From Camillea tinctor (lineage: Eukaryota; Ascomycota; Sordariomycetes; Xylariales; Xylariaceae): 64,000 nucleotides of DNA. The notes below the pieces were generated by a model. It ran no database searches. It was not told the DNA's origin and saw only the letters and a program-made list of their open reading frames with translations. The stretch spans positions 770,046 through 834,045 of the forward strand of contig MU394061.1 of the NCBI GenBank assembly GCA_022578605.1, written 5' to 3'. This document shows positions 9,838 through 22,200 of the stretch, piece after piece. The number at the start of each line of letters is the position of its first letter. Within the stretch, counting starts at the first letter, position 1. A program made the position numbers and the translations under genes.

Positions 9838-12800
9838 CCCTTTAAGATATTGTGTTGCCAGATACTCGAGAGGTAGTTAACACACGTAAACCAAGTCGTC
9901 GTCAATGCTTAGCTAAGTGTTGAACAACATAGTTAGGTCTCGGTCTTATATAATCATAAGTATATGACGATCGTCATCTTGAACCTACTCAGCAACCCAG
10001 TAGTAACAGCAAGGCCGTGGTCAGTCGAATGTGCCGACGGGTCAAACATCGTAATCAGCACGTAAGTGGGGATAGAACCCGAGGCATGGAAAACGGCAGG
10101 CAAACCAACGGCTCTTAGAGACATACCATACTCACGATAAACCGCGATACAAGGCTTTTAAGTCATCTGCCGTTTAGGGGTACCGTAGGAAGCCCGAAAA
10201 AAAGACAATGGCAGGTCGTTGTCTCTAAGTGCTTACGAACAGAAACCGACATAAAGTAAGGTAGGATTGAATCCTTTCCTGATATGGCAACCATACCCCA
10301 GCCCTTTAGTACACATCACGATTCTTGTGGTGCTTATCATCACCTGAAAAGGAAGAGATCAAGGGTCCATGCCATTGATTCAGGGATCTTGACTGTCTTG
10401 ATTGCGGGGTACAACAGAGAAACAAAAACAAGGCGATCCAAATCGGGAGAAGTGATTGTATATTGTGCAGTAGCGTCTGCACTTACATGTCTACCTAGGT
10501 AATCATTATACTAACCTAGGTTAGATACTTATATGGCCCATGACCCATCAACCAGGTTTCATTTTCCTCTACCTTACCTGCTGTGTTCTGGGTCGGGAGT
10601 TTCTCATAGCTTGTTGGCGTAACTTAATCTATACATATTGGGTTTTCTTTTCGTATTGATGAAATATATCTTACAAGGTTTTTAATATCTTCTTACTTCC
10701 TTTTGAACATATATAAAGACATTAGTGAGATAGCAATCACTTATGTCTCGTCAAGGACGGTACGTTGAGTTACAAATAACATCACACAGCCGCATGTTCG
10801 ATTAGTAGTAATTGTTTCTACTCATAAGCTACTTTGGTGGGGGGAAAATCTATTCGATGTCAACACGTAAAGAGACAGGCAGCTAATAAAGTAAACAGAA
10901 TCTCGTTTAGTCTCTTTCATTTCCACACCTCTCAATCGGATACAAGAACAATGCTACAAGGGACAACAGAGCTCTAGCCACTGTAAGCTAAAAAGACAAA
11001 GGCATTTTTAATAGACACCCTATGTAATGTCTTTGTCTCTTCCATTTAATTTTTAGTATCATAGCTGCACGTTTCGAAATAAATTCATAGTTGAGGATGT
11101 TCTATCCTAAATGGTCAATTCCGGATCGAGACTCAAGTAAAGCATAACTATACTATTACTATCACCATCATCAAGAGTTACATTTTTAGGTCAAGTCCTA
11201 GGTATAATCCTCGACACTTATTACCAGATGTACTTGATCATACAAGAACAGGTAAGATGTGCCAAGCAGACCGAACGGATCTTTGGTGTTCTTAATATGT
11301 AAACACGGACCCGTATTACCGGAATTGGGTCGTCTGCAGTCACCCATGTGCAGGAACCGCTTACTGTCTAGGTATACAGTTAAGGACTTACTTTGATGAC
11401 CGTAAAGTGGAATGCGAGGCATGTGGTAAGCTACATACCAGCTTAATCAGTAATATAAAAATAAGTCCCACCTAGTAATTCATTCGATATTACTTAAAAT
11501 TATATCTTCTCTCAATTTATCCCTCTTTTTGAAAAAAAAAAGGGGGGGGGAAGGCAAGTAGGAGAAGAAAGAAGCATTCTCTTTGAAAGTAATGTAAATT
11601 GAAAGTCTTAAATTTACAAGCATTATCATCTTCTTTATTTGTTTTTGTTTTATAAAAAAGGATTTACTATTTATAACTACCTAGGTAGTCTTCATTTCTT
11701 TATAAGGATAACAACAATAAAATCTGTTATATTAAATATTTAATTATTACCTTAAAAGTTGAGTTTATTGCAGCGATTGTGGCCACATATACTGCAATAA
11801 ACTTTAAAGTCAGTCAGTCAGTCTCGAAATTCAGATACTCTTTTGTAAGGTACCGTTGAGAACTCTAGTTAATTTAATAGTGTTGATGGTCCACTGTACG
11901 GGTTTTGCTACTCCGTACAAGCTTAAAACTGTGTATATCATATTAGGACCTAAAATTATCAAACGTAATACATCATAATTTAAATATAATCAAAGTAACT
12001 AACACTGAAGTTGAATTATATAGTGATACAGCGTATAGGATACCACAACACAAGATACATGGCAGTACATATCTTATTAAGGACATAGGTAGGTATATAT
12101 CATTGTATGATATAAATAAAGTTGGTACAATTATTTAGCTTTAATATATCACGAAAGGATCTGAGCTATCTAAGATGCATCAGTCTTCTTGGGATGGAAC
12201 ATATGTGTTATTGAGGGCTTAGCAAGAACTCAGATAATTATTATCTCCTTGTGAGGGAAATAGAACTATAACTACCAACAGCAACAAAAACTTTCTCCAT
12301 CCAGGGCTTAGATCGCGACACATAATTACTATAACCTTGGAATAGCTTAGGTATGTTCAAAGCTCTCTAGTTGTGGTGCTATTTTGTAATGTAAAGATAT
12401 ATATTATCACGAGCACATTAATACGGCTTTCTTTTGGAGTAAACAGCGAACAGAACTTCTCTTTACACCATCTGGGTAACATATTATATTTCGAAATATA
12501 CTGAAACTGTCATGATACAATAATTCAATCTCTTGAGGCGTTTGTTGGGTTTTGTTGGGTATTTATGCGTTGCTAGGTTTCAGCTCCTAGTAACAACAAA
12601 GTGCATACACAGCACACATTGATCTTGTCCATAATTCCTCATCTTATTAAATGAGGCGATAGGTGAGGGAAAGGATGAAGTGTACCAGTACAAGAGAGAG
12701 TCTGTCCATTGGCGTAGGCCCGCTATATATATACATGTAGTAGTAACATAGTACCGTATAGTGGAGTGGTAACCCCATATTCCAATACGTCCTGCCATGG

Positions 12801-13159
12801 TGCTACATAGTTAGCAGCCAATACCTATCCCTGTCCCTTCAAAGTCTGTTGCCAAGACATGATATTTGCATAACAGCATTGAGCCACCCCTAGGTGCGGC
12901 CATTCAGCCCTTATGCATAGGTCCGCTCATAAGCCAAGCAGATTTCGAGTGATATAAATGTTGGTTTCTCAGGTTTGATTTTACAAAAGAGTAAACCACT
13001 TTCATCAGTCAATATTAGATCATCCCTACCAACGCATAAATCATCAATTTAATGAGCTTTTGACATCTTATCATGGTAATGGGATTAATTAAATCCAAAA
13101 CTACTACGACCTTGAATCACGACTCCTCTTTCCTTTAACAGAATCCAACCGACATTGAA
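9838..13159. other. 3.3 kb gene-free region
   Basis: No ORF on either strand looks coding. Visible items: the palindrome TACCTAGGTA at 10492-10501 and 11678-11687, a purine run (A then G) near 11534-11550, a perfect 12 bp hairpin at 11762-11803, and a stretch at about 12203-12310 faintly resembling the solo-LTR family of this window. Otherwise AT-rich and unremarkable. Confidence 0.4.
11762..11803. repeat. perfect 12 bp inverted repeat, 18 nt loop
   Basis: AGTTTATTGCAG at 11762-11773 pairs exactly with CTGCAATAAACT at 11792-11803. The loop contains TGGCCA. It could be a tiny MITE remnant or an RNA hairpin; no neighbouring gene explains it. Confidence 0.5.
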
Positions 13160-15059
13160 ATGGATAACCTCATTTACGAGACACTGGTAGGTACGGAAAT
13201 TCGTCTACTTAAAGTCTGTCCTGGTGAAATCGGGGACCCTATCAACTGTGAGATCAAACGTATCCCATTAGATACGGACCCAAAGTATATCGCCCTATCA
13301 TACGTCTGGGGTGGTAATTCAACCAAATACAAGATCGATATTAATAATCGCGATTTCTCCATCGGCGAGAATCTCTATTTCGCCATCGATCAGCTTAGAC
13401 ACTATAACAAGAAGTTTGTGAGGTACTTTGTTTGGATTGACGCAATTTGTATCAATCAAAATGATACCGCTGAGAAATCAAAGCAAGTAGGACGTATGTT
13501 AGAAATATACGCCCGGGCACATTCCACGATCGCTTGGTTGGGACGCCCTGAACCCGTGGACGAACCGTATTAGTTAGTGACCGTTTTTAGGATTCATCTC
13601 CTTCTTTCAGCCTGTCCCGGGAGTGAAAGTTGCCTGTATAACCTAGACCTATGAGATTTGACTCCCGAGACATGGTTTCAGGATTTAAAAAGTTCCCGAA
13701 GATGGCAATTACTGACTCCTTATATCACTGCGAGTTGTTATTTGAGAAGATTGTGGGAACGCAAGAATTTGTCCTAGAGGCCATGAGAAGAACTGGAGAT
13801 TCGATTGCACTCTTTGAAATGAAACGATGCATAGAAAATATCATGATTAACCCCTAGTTTACTCGTGTTTGGACGTTGCAGGAGTGTACCATTGGAAACT
13901 ACTGCAACACTTGCGCAATATCATTCGGCCGCTATTCAATTTCTTTGGAGTCATTCATGAAGCAATTCGCTGTCACAGATTTACGTGAAACGGCTCCAGC
14001 TACATTGGGGCACATGGACTATCTCAACGCGTGGTCAGAAATCAATGCCACACACGAACTTATGGATTGGATTGTCAAAAGAGGCAGATACTTTTTTTTT
14101 TTTACCAAACCCTGAGGACAATGAGGCAATTGCAACGGATCAGTTGTTAGGCTTCTCGATGCGACAGCACGGCGACAATGTAGTCAGCTCCATGATACCA
14201 TCTACGGGGTCCTGGGTCTCTGGGTCTCTGGGAATTTGTACGACGAAAATCTCTTCCAAAAATTCTAAAGCCTGACTATGAAACCTCGTACGCGGATGTT
14301 TGCCGTCAATATTCCGGGTATCTCCTCGAAAACACTGGCGATCTCAGAATTATTGCAAAGAGTAAGTCAAACCTCCCGGCAACAGAACCATCATAGGTCC
14401 CCGACTTGAGTTATCTCGACCTTCGTTCAAACCACGTGCAATTTACAACAAATAAAGAACAGGTAAAAATATCATCAAGTGGTCGGGAGCTTTCATTGTC
14501 AGGATACCAACTGGCGTCTATCGTAGACACTATGGACTCGAGCTGTCACAGCTCTTCCTTGCTCCCCTAGGATTGGTTAATACAGCGTATCAATCAGTTC
14601 GAGGAAAGGATCTTGAGGCGGGTGGTTGCATATAAAGGGATAACGATTGAGGCAGGACGCGACCAATTCATGGCTTATGAGCTCAAAAGAGACGTTAGTA
14701 CCAGAACTTACGAATCGTTAAGGGACTATCAACAGGGTGAGACAAAGACACGGTCAGTCGAGGGACAGGATCCGGAGCTGACATCGGCAGCACTTGAATC
14801 CCTAAGTCAATGGTAAAGGAAAGCTATGATGCTCATGGATACTGGACATGTCCTATTTCCAGACAATGAAATTATTCAAGCGAAGTCGAACGATCTGGTG
14901 ATAACCTGCAAGGGTGATGCTCTCCAATTTTTAGTACTTCGACCTATTACAACAAAGTTCCTACTCATTGAAATAAGGCGTCATGATCATCGGGGTTTTA
15001 GATTTGGTTTAAACAAATATCTCAAGGTTAAGGACATAAAAGAGTTCACCATTATATAA
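13160..15059 (+). pseudogene. decayed heterokaryon-incompatibility (HET) domain gene
   Basis: HET-domain proteins take part in fungal non-self recognition. The first frame (13160-13573) carries the opening HET motifs (PKYIALSYVWGG, VWIDAICINQND with the QVGRMLEIYARA helix). Conservation resumes at 13729 and continues through FTRVWTLQE, IYGVLGL and a C-terminal tail to 15059. Lesions: in-frame TAG at 13571, TAG where NPW-FTRVW should have Trp (13855-13857, a G-to-A change), a shift at the 12-T run 14092-14103, another break near 14175-14195, TAG near 14394, and TAA at about 14815. The first junction, 13577-13728, is a degenerate introner-like element whose splice sites have been lost (GTGACC donor, no AG). 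This is a dead copy. G-to-A lesions fit RIP or drift. Confidence 0.82.
13577..13728 (+). mobile_element. fossil introner-like element (copy D) in the HET pseudogene
   Basis: It aligns along its length with copy C: GTGACCGTTTTTAGGATTCA matches GTGAGTAATTTTGGGAGTCA, then CCTGTCCCGGGAG, GACTCCCGAGACATGG and ATGGCAATTACTGACTCC. The flanking HET reading frame joins in phase 0 across it. Its donor is now GTGACC and its acceptor lacks AG, so it can no longer be spliced normally. Confidence 0.72.
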
Positions 15060-16676
15060 AAGCATCGAGGTCCCGAGATATTTTATAGAACTGTTTCTAG
15101 TAAAAAAGGGAAAGGAAAATAAAAAAAAAGAGTTGAGCGTCCGATATCTAAATATAGCCTAGAATATCAAAGACTTATTGTAGTACGGAACTTCTGCTGT
15201 GACTTGATATTTTTAAAACCTTGGCCAAAGGTAATAGGTCAATTGTCTTTTCTCTGTTTCCCATGACTACGATAATTTCCTAGTAGACAGTCCCATCTAC
15301 ACTTCCCTTTGCACTTTGTTTACTTTACCGTCTAATACGGTCAACTTGAAGGGCTCCCCCATATTTTGATCCCCTAGCTTCTTTTATACAATTTGAGTAT
15401 TACATCAAAGTCACCTTATATCATTGCCATTAGCTTCTAGTCACAAATGACCTTCAACAAAGCTACGTGAACCTATGTATAAGCATATCCTGGAAAAATT
15501 AGATTTTGAAAAGTGATCTTGACAAGTATTCAGAAAGCTATAAAGAATAAGTTAATTGAAGCACAGGAGGTTATGAAATTGTGGTTTTATGTGCATCAAT
15601 ATTTAGTCACCGATTTTTGACCTAGGGATTTCTATTAGATTCTATGTAAGATAGGGACCTGCTGTATTCGAGACATGGAACTATGTCATACGCGATCTCA
15701 AAAGCTAGGAGGACCTGGTTTGTTGAATGCTACGGCCGTATGATCGTCAAGGTTCAAGCCAGTCTAGCCAAGTAGTGGATGTTTCTCAGGTGTCCAAGAT
15801 AAGCTGCACATTCACGGCATAGATTCGGCATAGTCTTCCCGAACCTGTGGAGTATAGGAGGGCATGGCATATGGCAAGGCTTTAACCTAATTCTGTAACC
15901 TAGCCAATTACCTAAGCTCCTAATTAGTGTATAAAAAAGCAAAAGTATGTATCATTAATACTGCTAGACTCAAACATATGACAGGCTAAAGATGGAAGAA
16001 ACGTGGATAAGCACGGATGGCTCTAAGTACGAATTCGGGGTTTGAGGTTGTGGCTATCTATAGCTTGCCACCAACTCAGAAGTTACACTGAGACCTCAAC
16101 CTCACCTAGTGCTTATTATACGTGCGCTTAACTGGCTCAGACCCCGGACAATCCTTCTGCTTAGTAACAATGCAGGTTGGTGAAGTCCGAAGTTGCAAGT
16201 CGCATATAAGAGTTGTGATTGGCTGAGTTTGTACCGAATTTGAGTTTCGGTATCCGACTGTCCCCTTCACTCTCAATGTTGCCGATACTGCATCTAAGGC
16301 TCCGAACGGAATTTCTATCTCTCTCTCTCTCTCAAAAAAAAGCAATCTTACATGTATTTCTGACAAGAGAGGAGGAGGTAAGATGAAGAAGAAAAACTTG
16401 TGCTATTTCTTTTCTTTTCTTTCCTTCCCCCTCCCCCCTAAAATTCTCCCAAGCCTTTCTTACAGTATTCATTTCATGAAGTTTCCTCACTTATTCCTTC
16501 CACTCTCCTATTGTACCTTGCCCTCAATACGTCCGAATGCCGAATACAGCTTCATGACAAAACTGTCAGCCGTGTAGCGTTTTCGGATTTCTTCTACCGT
16601 ACCCCCTCCACGTCCGATAGATCCGGATCATTAAGCCGTCGTACATATTAATATCGGTGTCCCGAAACGTATATAT
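15060..16676. other. intergenic region, 1.6 kb
   Basis: AT-rich at 15060-15500, no coding signal. A short CT microsatellite lies at about 16316-16333 and a pyrimidine-rich promoter-like tract at 16400-16450 ahead of the FSH gene. Confidence 0.4.
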
Positions 16677-17519
16677 ATGAGTCCTCCGCATAAATTTTCG
16701 CACACTATGTGTAGTTGGTATCTCAACGGCAAGTCTGCCGAAAACCCAGATCCAACACTACACTTACCACGCATGCTCTGCCTCCACGGCGGCGGCACCA
16801 ATGCACGCATCTTTCGCGCACAATGTCGGGCACTATCGAAGACTCTAGAGCCGTACTTCAGGCTAGTATATGCGGAAGCGCCTTTTGAGTCGACAGCGGG
16901 ACCGGACGTGTTGTCTGTATATGCTAACGACGGTCCCTTCAAACGCTGGTTACGCTGGCTTCCTGATCACGCAGTGGTGGATGATGACTCTGCGATACAT
17001 GACATTGATGCCTCCCTGAAAGCAGCCATGGATGCCGATGATGCTCTCGGTGCTACTGGCCCCTGGGTTGCGCTCATGGGGTTTAGTCAAGGCGCCAAGC
17101 TAAGTGCTAGTTTATTATTTCGGCAACAAGTGCGACTTGCGCGGACCGGACGAGCCGATTCAGATTGGAAGTTTGCTGTCTTGATGGCAGGGCGCGCTCC
17201 CCTCGTGAACCTAGACCCGGACATCTTCCAGTCTTCGCTTCTGAGCGGCCCTTCACAAATCGGTCTCAGCGGTGGGCCAGACCTGATGGAAATGATGAGT
17301 GAGAACCACATTTTGAGGCTACCTACAATACACGTTCACGGCATGGCCGATCCCGGCTTACATCTACACCGCGAGCTGTTCGAGCAATACTGTGACCCGT
17401 CTAGCGTCCGATTGGTGGAGTGGCCCGGTGCACATCGGGTCCCATTAAAGTCGACGGATGTGCAGCCGGTGATAGATGAGATCTTGGAGGTGGCGAAGAA
17501 AACCGGGGCGTTGAAATAA
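16677..17519 (+). CDS. FSH1-family serine hydrolase
   Basis: An alpha/beta hydrolase of the fungal FSH family (Pfam FSH1), a single exon of 280 codons. MLCLHGGGTNARIF is the family's N-terminal strand and oxyanion motif, the nucleophile Ser is in GFSQGA (about residue 137), the Asp in HGMADPG, and the His in WPGAHRVP near the C terminus. All three catalytic positions are present. Relatives include yeast Fsh1 and the LovG-like thioesterases that release polyketides, but no polyketide synthase lies in this window, so the substrate is unknown. The start at 16677 precedes the core by about 32 residues; the next Met (MCSWYLNGK) is an alternative. No signal peptide, so probably cytosolic. It is convergent with the MFS permease. 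Confidence 0.9.
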   Translation: MSPPHKFSHTMCSWYLNGKSAENPDPTLHLPRMLCLHGGGTNARIFRAQCRALSKTLEPYFRLVYAEAPFESTAGPDVLSVYANDGPFKRWLRWLPDHAVVDDDSAIHDIDASLKAAMDADDALGATGPWVALMGFSQGAKLSASLLFRQQVRLARTGRADSDWKFAVLMAGRAPLVNLDPDIFQSSLLSGPSQIGLSGGPDLMEMMSENHILRLPTIHVHGMADPGLHLHRELFEQYCDPSSVRLVEWPGAHRVPLKSTDVQPVIDEILEVAKKTGALK

Positions 17520-17936
17520 TAACTGGGCGGGCTGTCACGATAGGCGTTGGATTTTGAGAAATTACGATACGGATTAATGTTCATTTCCCGGTACAAATAG
17601 ATCCTAACAAGATGCATATAGAAATGATTAGACTCCTATTACAATCACAGAGCAGCTTATGGCGCATGAATATACCCGAAAAGCCGGTGATCTATCGATG
17701 TATTATTTCCCGTATCGTCAAGTCATCGATCATCCTAATTTATTTTTGGTGGTGGGGGGTCGATCCAGAGGGCTCTCTAGAAGCCATTACCGAACCCTGC
17801 CAACTACTAGATAAGTATTGCGAATCAGTTTCCTCGAAACAACCATATTACAATATACACTATAGAGTATTTATCGAAGTACCGACGATAGTAATTGCCC
17901 AACCCTCTAGTGTAGAACTACCACGTATATGGCACG
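17520..17936. other. convergent intergenic region
   Basis: 417 bp between the FSH hydrolase and the MFS permease stop codons. No feature recognised. Confidence 0.5.
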
Positions 17937-20211
17937 TCAGTGTTCGAAACGGAAATCTAGCCGTTTGCTACCCTGGTCCTTAGTCGTAGAAAGGTATACA
18001 AGCCTTTGTTCCGACGTCATGGCGTCCCATTGCCTATCGCGAGACTTGTTCCTAGCGATATAGTAAAACTTGACCAAAAGATAGATTATAATGTTCATAC
18101 ACAAGATTGCCAGCAACTGCCGGTTCCCGCGGCGGTAAAAAGGGGCATCGTCAGTGCGGTAAATATTGGACGCCACAATAGCGCCAGTCTGCACAAACAT
18201 ATTATAGCAAGCCGCAGAAACTGTGCGGGACCTGACTGTATTAGAGTTCCTGGAGTTCCAACCGACTTGGATAGGATGAGCTATAATGGCAACATCTGTT
18301 AGTTGCCGGCTTGTTGGATGCACCGCTTGACGACTCACCATTAGGATATCCTAGAAGGAGAGTGGTGATAGTCCAAACGACCCATCTGTTTTCTGTGGCA
18401 AGATCTGCGACACATAGATATATCAAAAAGGGCAAGATCCAGATCTGGCCGATCAGAGCGACTAGGGTAAGCTCTCCCAAGACCTCGGACCCATACGTCA
18501 GAGCAAGCATCAGAATTACTATAAAATTTAGCCAAACGTCATTCAGGGGCACGGCTATCTTTTGTACTTACTATGGATAACAGTCCAAGGAATAGAAAGG
18601 ATGTTAGAGGCGAACGTATCAAATCCCATGTTCTTAAGTAGAAGCGTAATGTATTGCTGCTCGGGCGTTGCTGGGATCTGGAAGACAAGACCGAGTAGGT
18701 ATAATGGCCTGTCATTCTCGTAAGCACATGGTCTAATAACATCACTACGCGTGTTAATCAACACAAACCAGAGATCAAAGTCTTTCAGGCATTTCCATAA
18801 CAGTCGAGGTGTGATCGGCTGCCGATTATGCATATCGCTTTTACTAGGGTCTTCGCGTAGTACCCTATTAACCATTATGGTTTCTTCTCGTGGCGTGAAC
18901 CAACCGTGCTTCCCTCTAAACCAATTAGCCGTCTGGCAAGGTCCGGGTGGCATGAGGCCGAATGAGAAGATCCCAACGATGAGGGTAAGTAAAGCCTATT
19001 CAACGAATTAGACATAGGTGAAGGTTGAGCGTACACCATTATATAGAAAGTAGTCACCTCTAAGAGGAACAACCATCGCCAACCTACATATCCCTCTACT
19101 CCCCGCAGTTGCAGTAGTCCTGCAGCTAAGAGCGCTGACAATATGTCGGCTACGCTCATCATGGTCCAAAAGAAACCCAGGCGCAGCGTCATCTCATGGT
19201 GCTTATAGAAGTAAGAGAGGTACAAGATGACCTAGTTTCGCGAAGGGATATCAGAATCTTAGCCAAGATAGCCGCTTGATGATACGGCCATGAACTTACG
19301 TCAGGTATAAACCCGCCTTGAAGCATCCCCAGTAAAGCACGAGTAGCCAGAAAAGACTCACGTCCCGAGAGCCAGAACTGGCTTGCAGCCACAATGCTCC
19401 AGAGGCTCATCTGAGCTGGAATCCACCTATCGGGGCCCATCCATTTAGACACAAGCTGAGACGGGAGTTCCGCAAGAAGAAAAGCCAACTTGAACACGGT
19501 GTTACCTAGGTTATAGTCTAGCCCATAGTTAGTGTCTCGATATTCTGAGGTTATACATCCCCTACGTACCATTCGTAGTTAAACGCAGATCATCGAGGAA
19601 GTTGTCCGTCAGTGCTTGAACCAGGTTTGCCCGGTCTAGCTCAAGAGCCCTATAGGATTCACTGTTAGAGCAGATGGTAATACCTAGTCTGATTTTTATT
19701 CATCCCTAATAGGTATAGGAAAGTGGTGAGCAAGTGCAAGGTCATACATGAACATTATGCAGGCCCAGATCATTATGCGGAGATCAATCTTGCGGACGAT
19801 CGCATATTCTTCCGCCCAAGTCCACCGAGCTCTAGGGTCGAAACGGTGGAGGTTTTCCCTAGATCAAGAGGATTATCGAATGCTTAGCTTATGTTGGGCA
19901 TGATCCTCGGCAAGTCATCCTATAACTTACCAATCGCTCCGTGGCTGGTACTTCTCCGCCGTTTCTGGATCGTCAAACACACTAGGCTATAGCTGATGTT
20001 AGGAATATTGGTTTTGAGATACCAGTGTGCTTATGAGATAATTATTGCAGACCTGCGTTGCGATTGCATCTCGGTTGAAGTCTTTCGTTCTTTGGAAAAA
20101 GAACCGCTTCTCCTCTTTTGGAACTCCTAATGGAGGGATATTGTCTAGTGAGGATGTCGACTGGATAGCACTCTCCTTGCCAGCGACCTGTTGAACGAGG
20201 ACAGTTGCCAT
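17937..20211 (-). CDS. MFS permease of the Dal5 (anion:cation symporter) family
   Basis: A plasma-membrane transporter of the family that includes yeast allantoate permease Dal5, for small organic anions or amides. Ten exons: 20211-20053, 19986-19931, 19858-19748, 19649-19570, 19517-19300, 19231-19058, 18995-18769, 18708-18572, 18518-18339 and 18280-17937. They sum to 561 codons plus stop, in frame throughout. Landmarks: [17 protein letters not shown] (TM1), [19 protein letters not shown] (TM2), [73 protein letters not shown], and a C-terminal KRLDFRFEH. Intron 1 has a weak donor (GTCTGC); the others are ordinary. Substrate cannot be told from sequence. It looks functional. Confidence 0.9.
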
Positions 20212-22200
20212 GGTTCGTTTTTTACGGTTAATGTATTCGCCGTAGTTCTCTGGGTTTTGCAATGGGGTTAACAGGAAAATCTATCATAGATATCGGGTAT
20301 TGTCTGTTTTATATCAATTGTTTCAAGGTTGGTGCGATAGTGTGATAGAAAAGACCGACGCGCAACCTGCAGTATGGTATCATCACACAAGAAATGATAT
20401 CTGCATTGCCAAAAGCAAATCGTTACAGGGGGCGAATCAGTTGCGCCATAAGATCCTTCACCGGCTACTAGGTATTAGATATAGACTATATAGATAAGAA
20501 GAAAATCTTAATAGGTTCGTCCTTTGCCTGTCTTCTCATTGCGTGCGTGCGTGAACGAGTTAGACAAGATGTAGAAGGGTCATACTAGGCTTGGCCCAAC
20601 TACTTTCAGCAGTTCCACATGGATAGGATAGAAGAATCACGTCATATATACCTAGAGATAGGAAACCCCAAGTTAGATTCTATTATAGTCCTAATTCTGT
20701 CCAGACGGCCGCGGTGAATGCTGCACACATACCCTCGCAAAGCCCGCCTAAGCTTATGTAGCCTATATCAGGTGTATTCTTTTAGTAACATAACATTATA
20801 GGATCTACGAGGTTTCAAGTTGAATTGTAGCACTAAATAGGTTGCTAGTATTACAGTAACTTTGCTGTTAGACTGCTTTATGGATGCCAAAGGAATCTAT
20901 GGGTGAGAATCTTTCAGGATCACTATATACCCCCACGCGGCTTGATAATATTGATTGAAAAAGTACCGCACGCATATAGCAAAAGATCTAAGATGATAAA
21001 TATGTAATGTTAGAGAGTGTTCGGTGTTGGAGATTGATGGTGACATTTGGGGTTGTAATGTCGTGATTCTGTCGCCATCGGGACTTCTCCATACTGCATT
21101 CTTATCATTGCTAATTGGCCTAACGTTGAACCATGGCGGTTCCAAAGTTTGATATTGGCAGTCCAAAATTGTGGCAAATGCTCAGATACTGATAAATATC
21201 TGAAGACCATGACTGCTTATTATAAGGAAAACATCTGAGCCATTTATGGATGTAACAACAACCATCTAAGATCCGACCAGATGTAAGATCCTTAATCCTG
21301 GTCCTCCTGGTGTTAACATGAACACGTAACAAGTGGCCAGAGAGACGCCATCACGCAATCGACCTCTTGTGATCAAATATGTAAGATTGCAGGCTCTGAT
21401 TAGCCAGTTGGTTATCTACTCTCTAGTCAAGGGACATTCATTATAGGCTTGAATGACGATTTTTCTTTCATATGGTTAGTGTCACGAGGGAGAAAGTAAG
21501 TACTCAGCCCAGGTAATCAATATATTATTGTGCAAGGAACCTAGACTACAGCTACGCATAGCGCCGTTACCTATATACAGAAGAACCTTCTTTGTTCCCT
21601 TATAATCTCTGACAGTTGGTGCAACGACTTTGTGCGAGTCTTCCATATATTCAGAAAGAAGAACGATTTCCCGTTGATTCAGAACCCTGAAAATATTGTT
21701 CAGTAGATGCTTCAAAGTATCATATAACTAAGTTTACCTACGTATAATGAAGTTTTCGTTGAGATCATCGGGGTGAAAAACTAACCATCGTGTACTGTCA
21801 CTCACGTTATAGTTGGATTGCGATCTAACTACCTGGTATGCAACCTTGGATACCTACCTAAGTTATACCCTATTCATCTCATAAGTCCAAGCAGATCACA
21901 TGACCATATGCCTTTTCAGTATCTTAATAAGCCATACTTGATCATGGCGAAGATAGCATTATGTTTATCTTCAACTGTTTACCTGGTGAGAAGTTAGCGC
22001 GTGTTAATGGGGTTACGAAGACTATCGCACGGGTAATAAGCTCACCTAAGATATCGTGTATAAACCATTCCTGTTGAGATCAAACTGTGCCTACGGGTTG
22101 ACTTTGGTGAAATGGTGATAGTTGTCATCTTGCTAAAGAATCATAGCGTGGATATCTCCGAGGTTGTCCGTGTACGATTAACGCACATGTTACGCACGTG
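20212..22200. other. intergenic region with one solo LTR
   Basis: A 2 kb stretch without a supportable gene. It holds a 135 bp solo LTR at 21480-21614, listed separately. Confidence 0.45.
21480..21614 (-). mobile_element. short solo LTR (135 bp)
   Basis: Runs TGTCACGAGGG...CTCTGACA, with ends TGTCA/TGACA. It is clearly related to 46746-46870 and 47243-47370: same CAGGTAATCAATA, GGAAC...AGACTACA and GTTACCTATATA blocks. Flanked by GTTAG and GTTGG, a decayed 5 bp target duplication (4 of 5). Confidence 0.72.
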
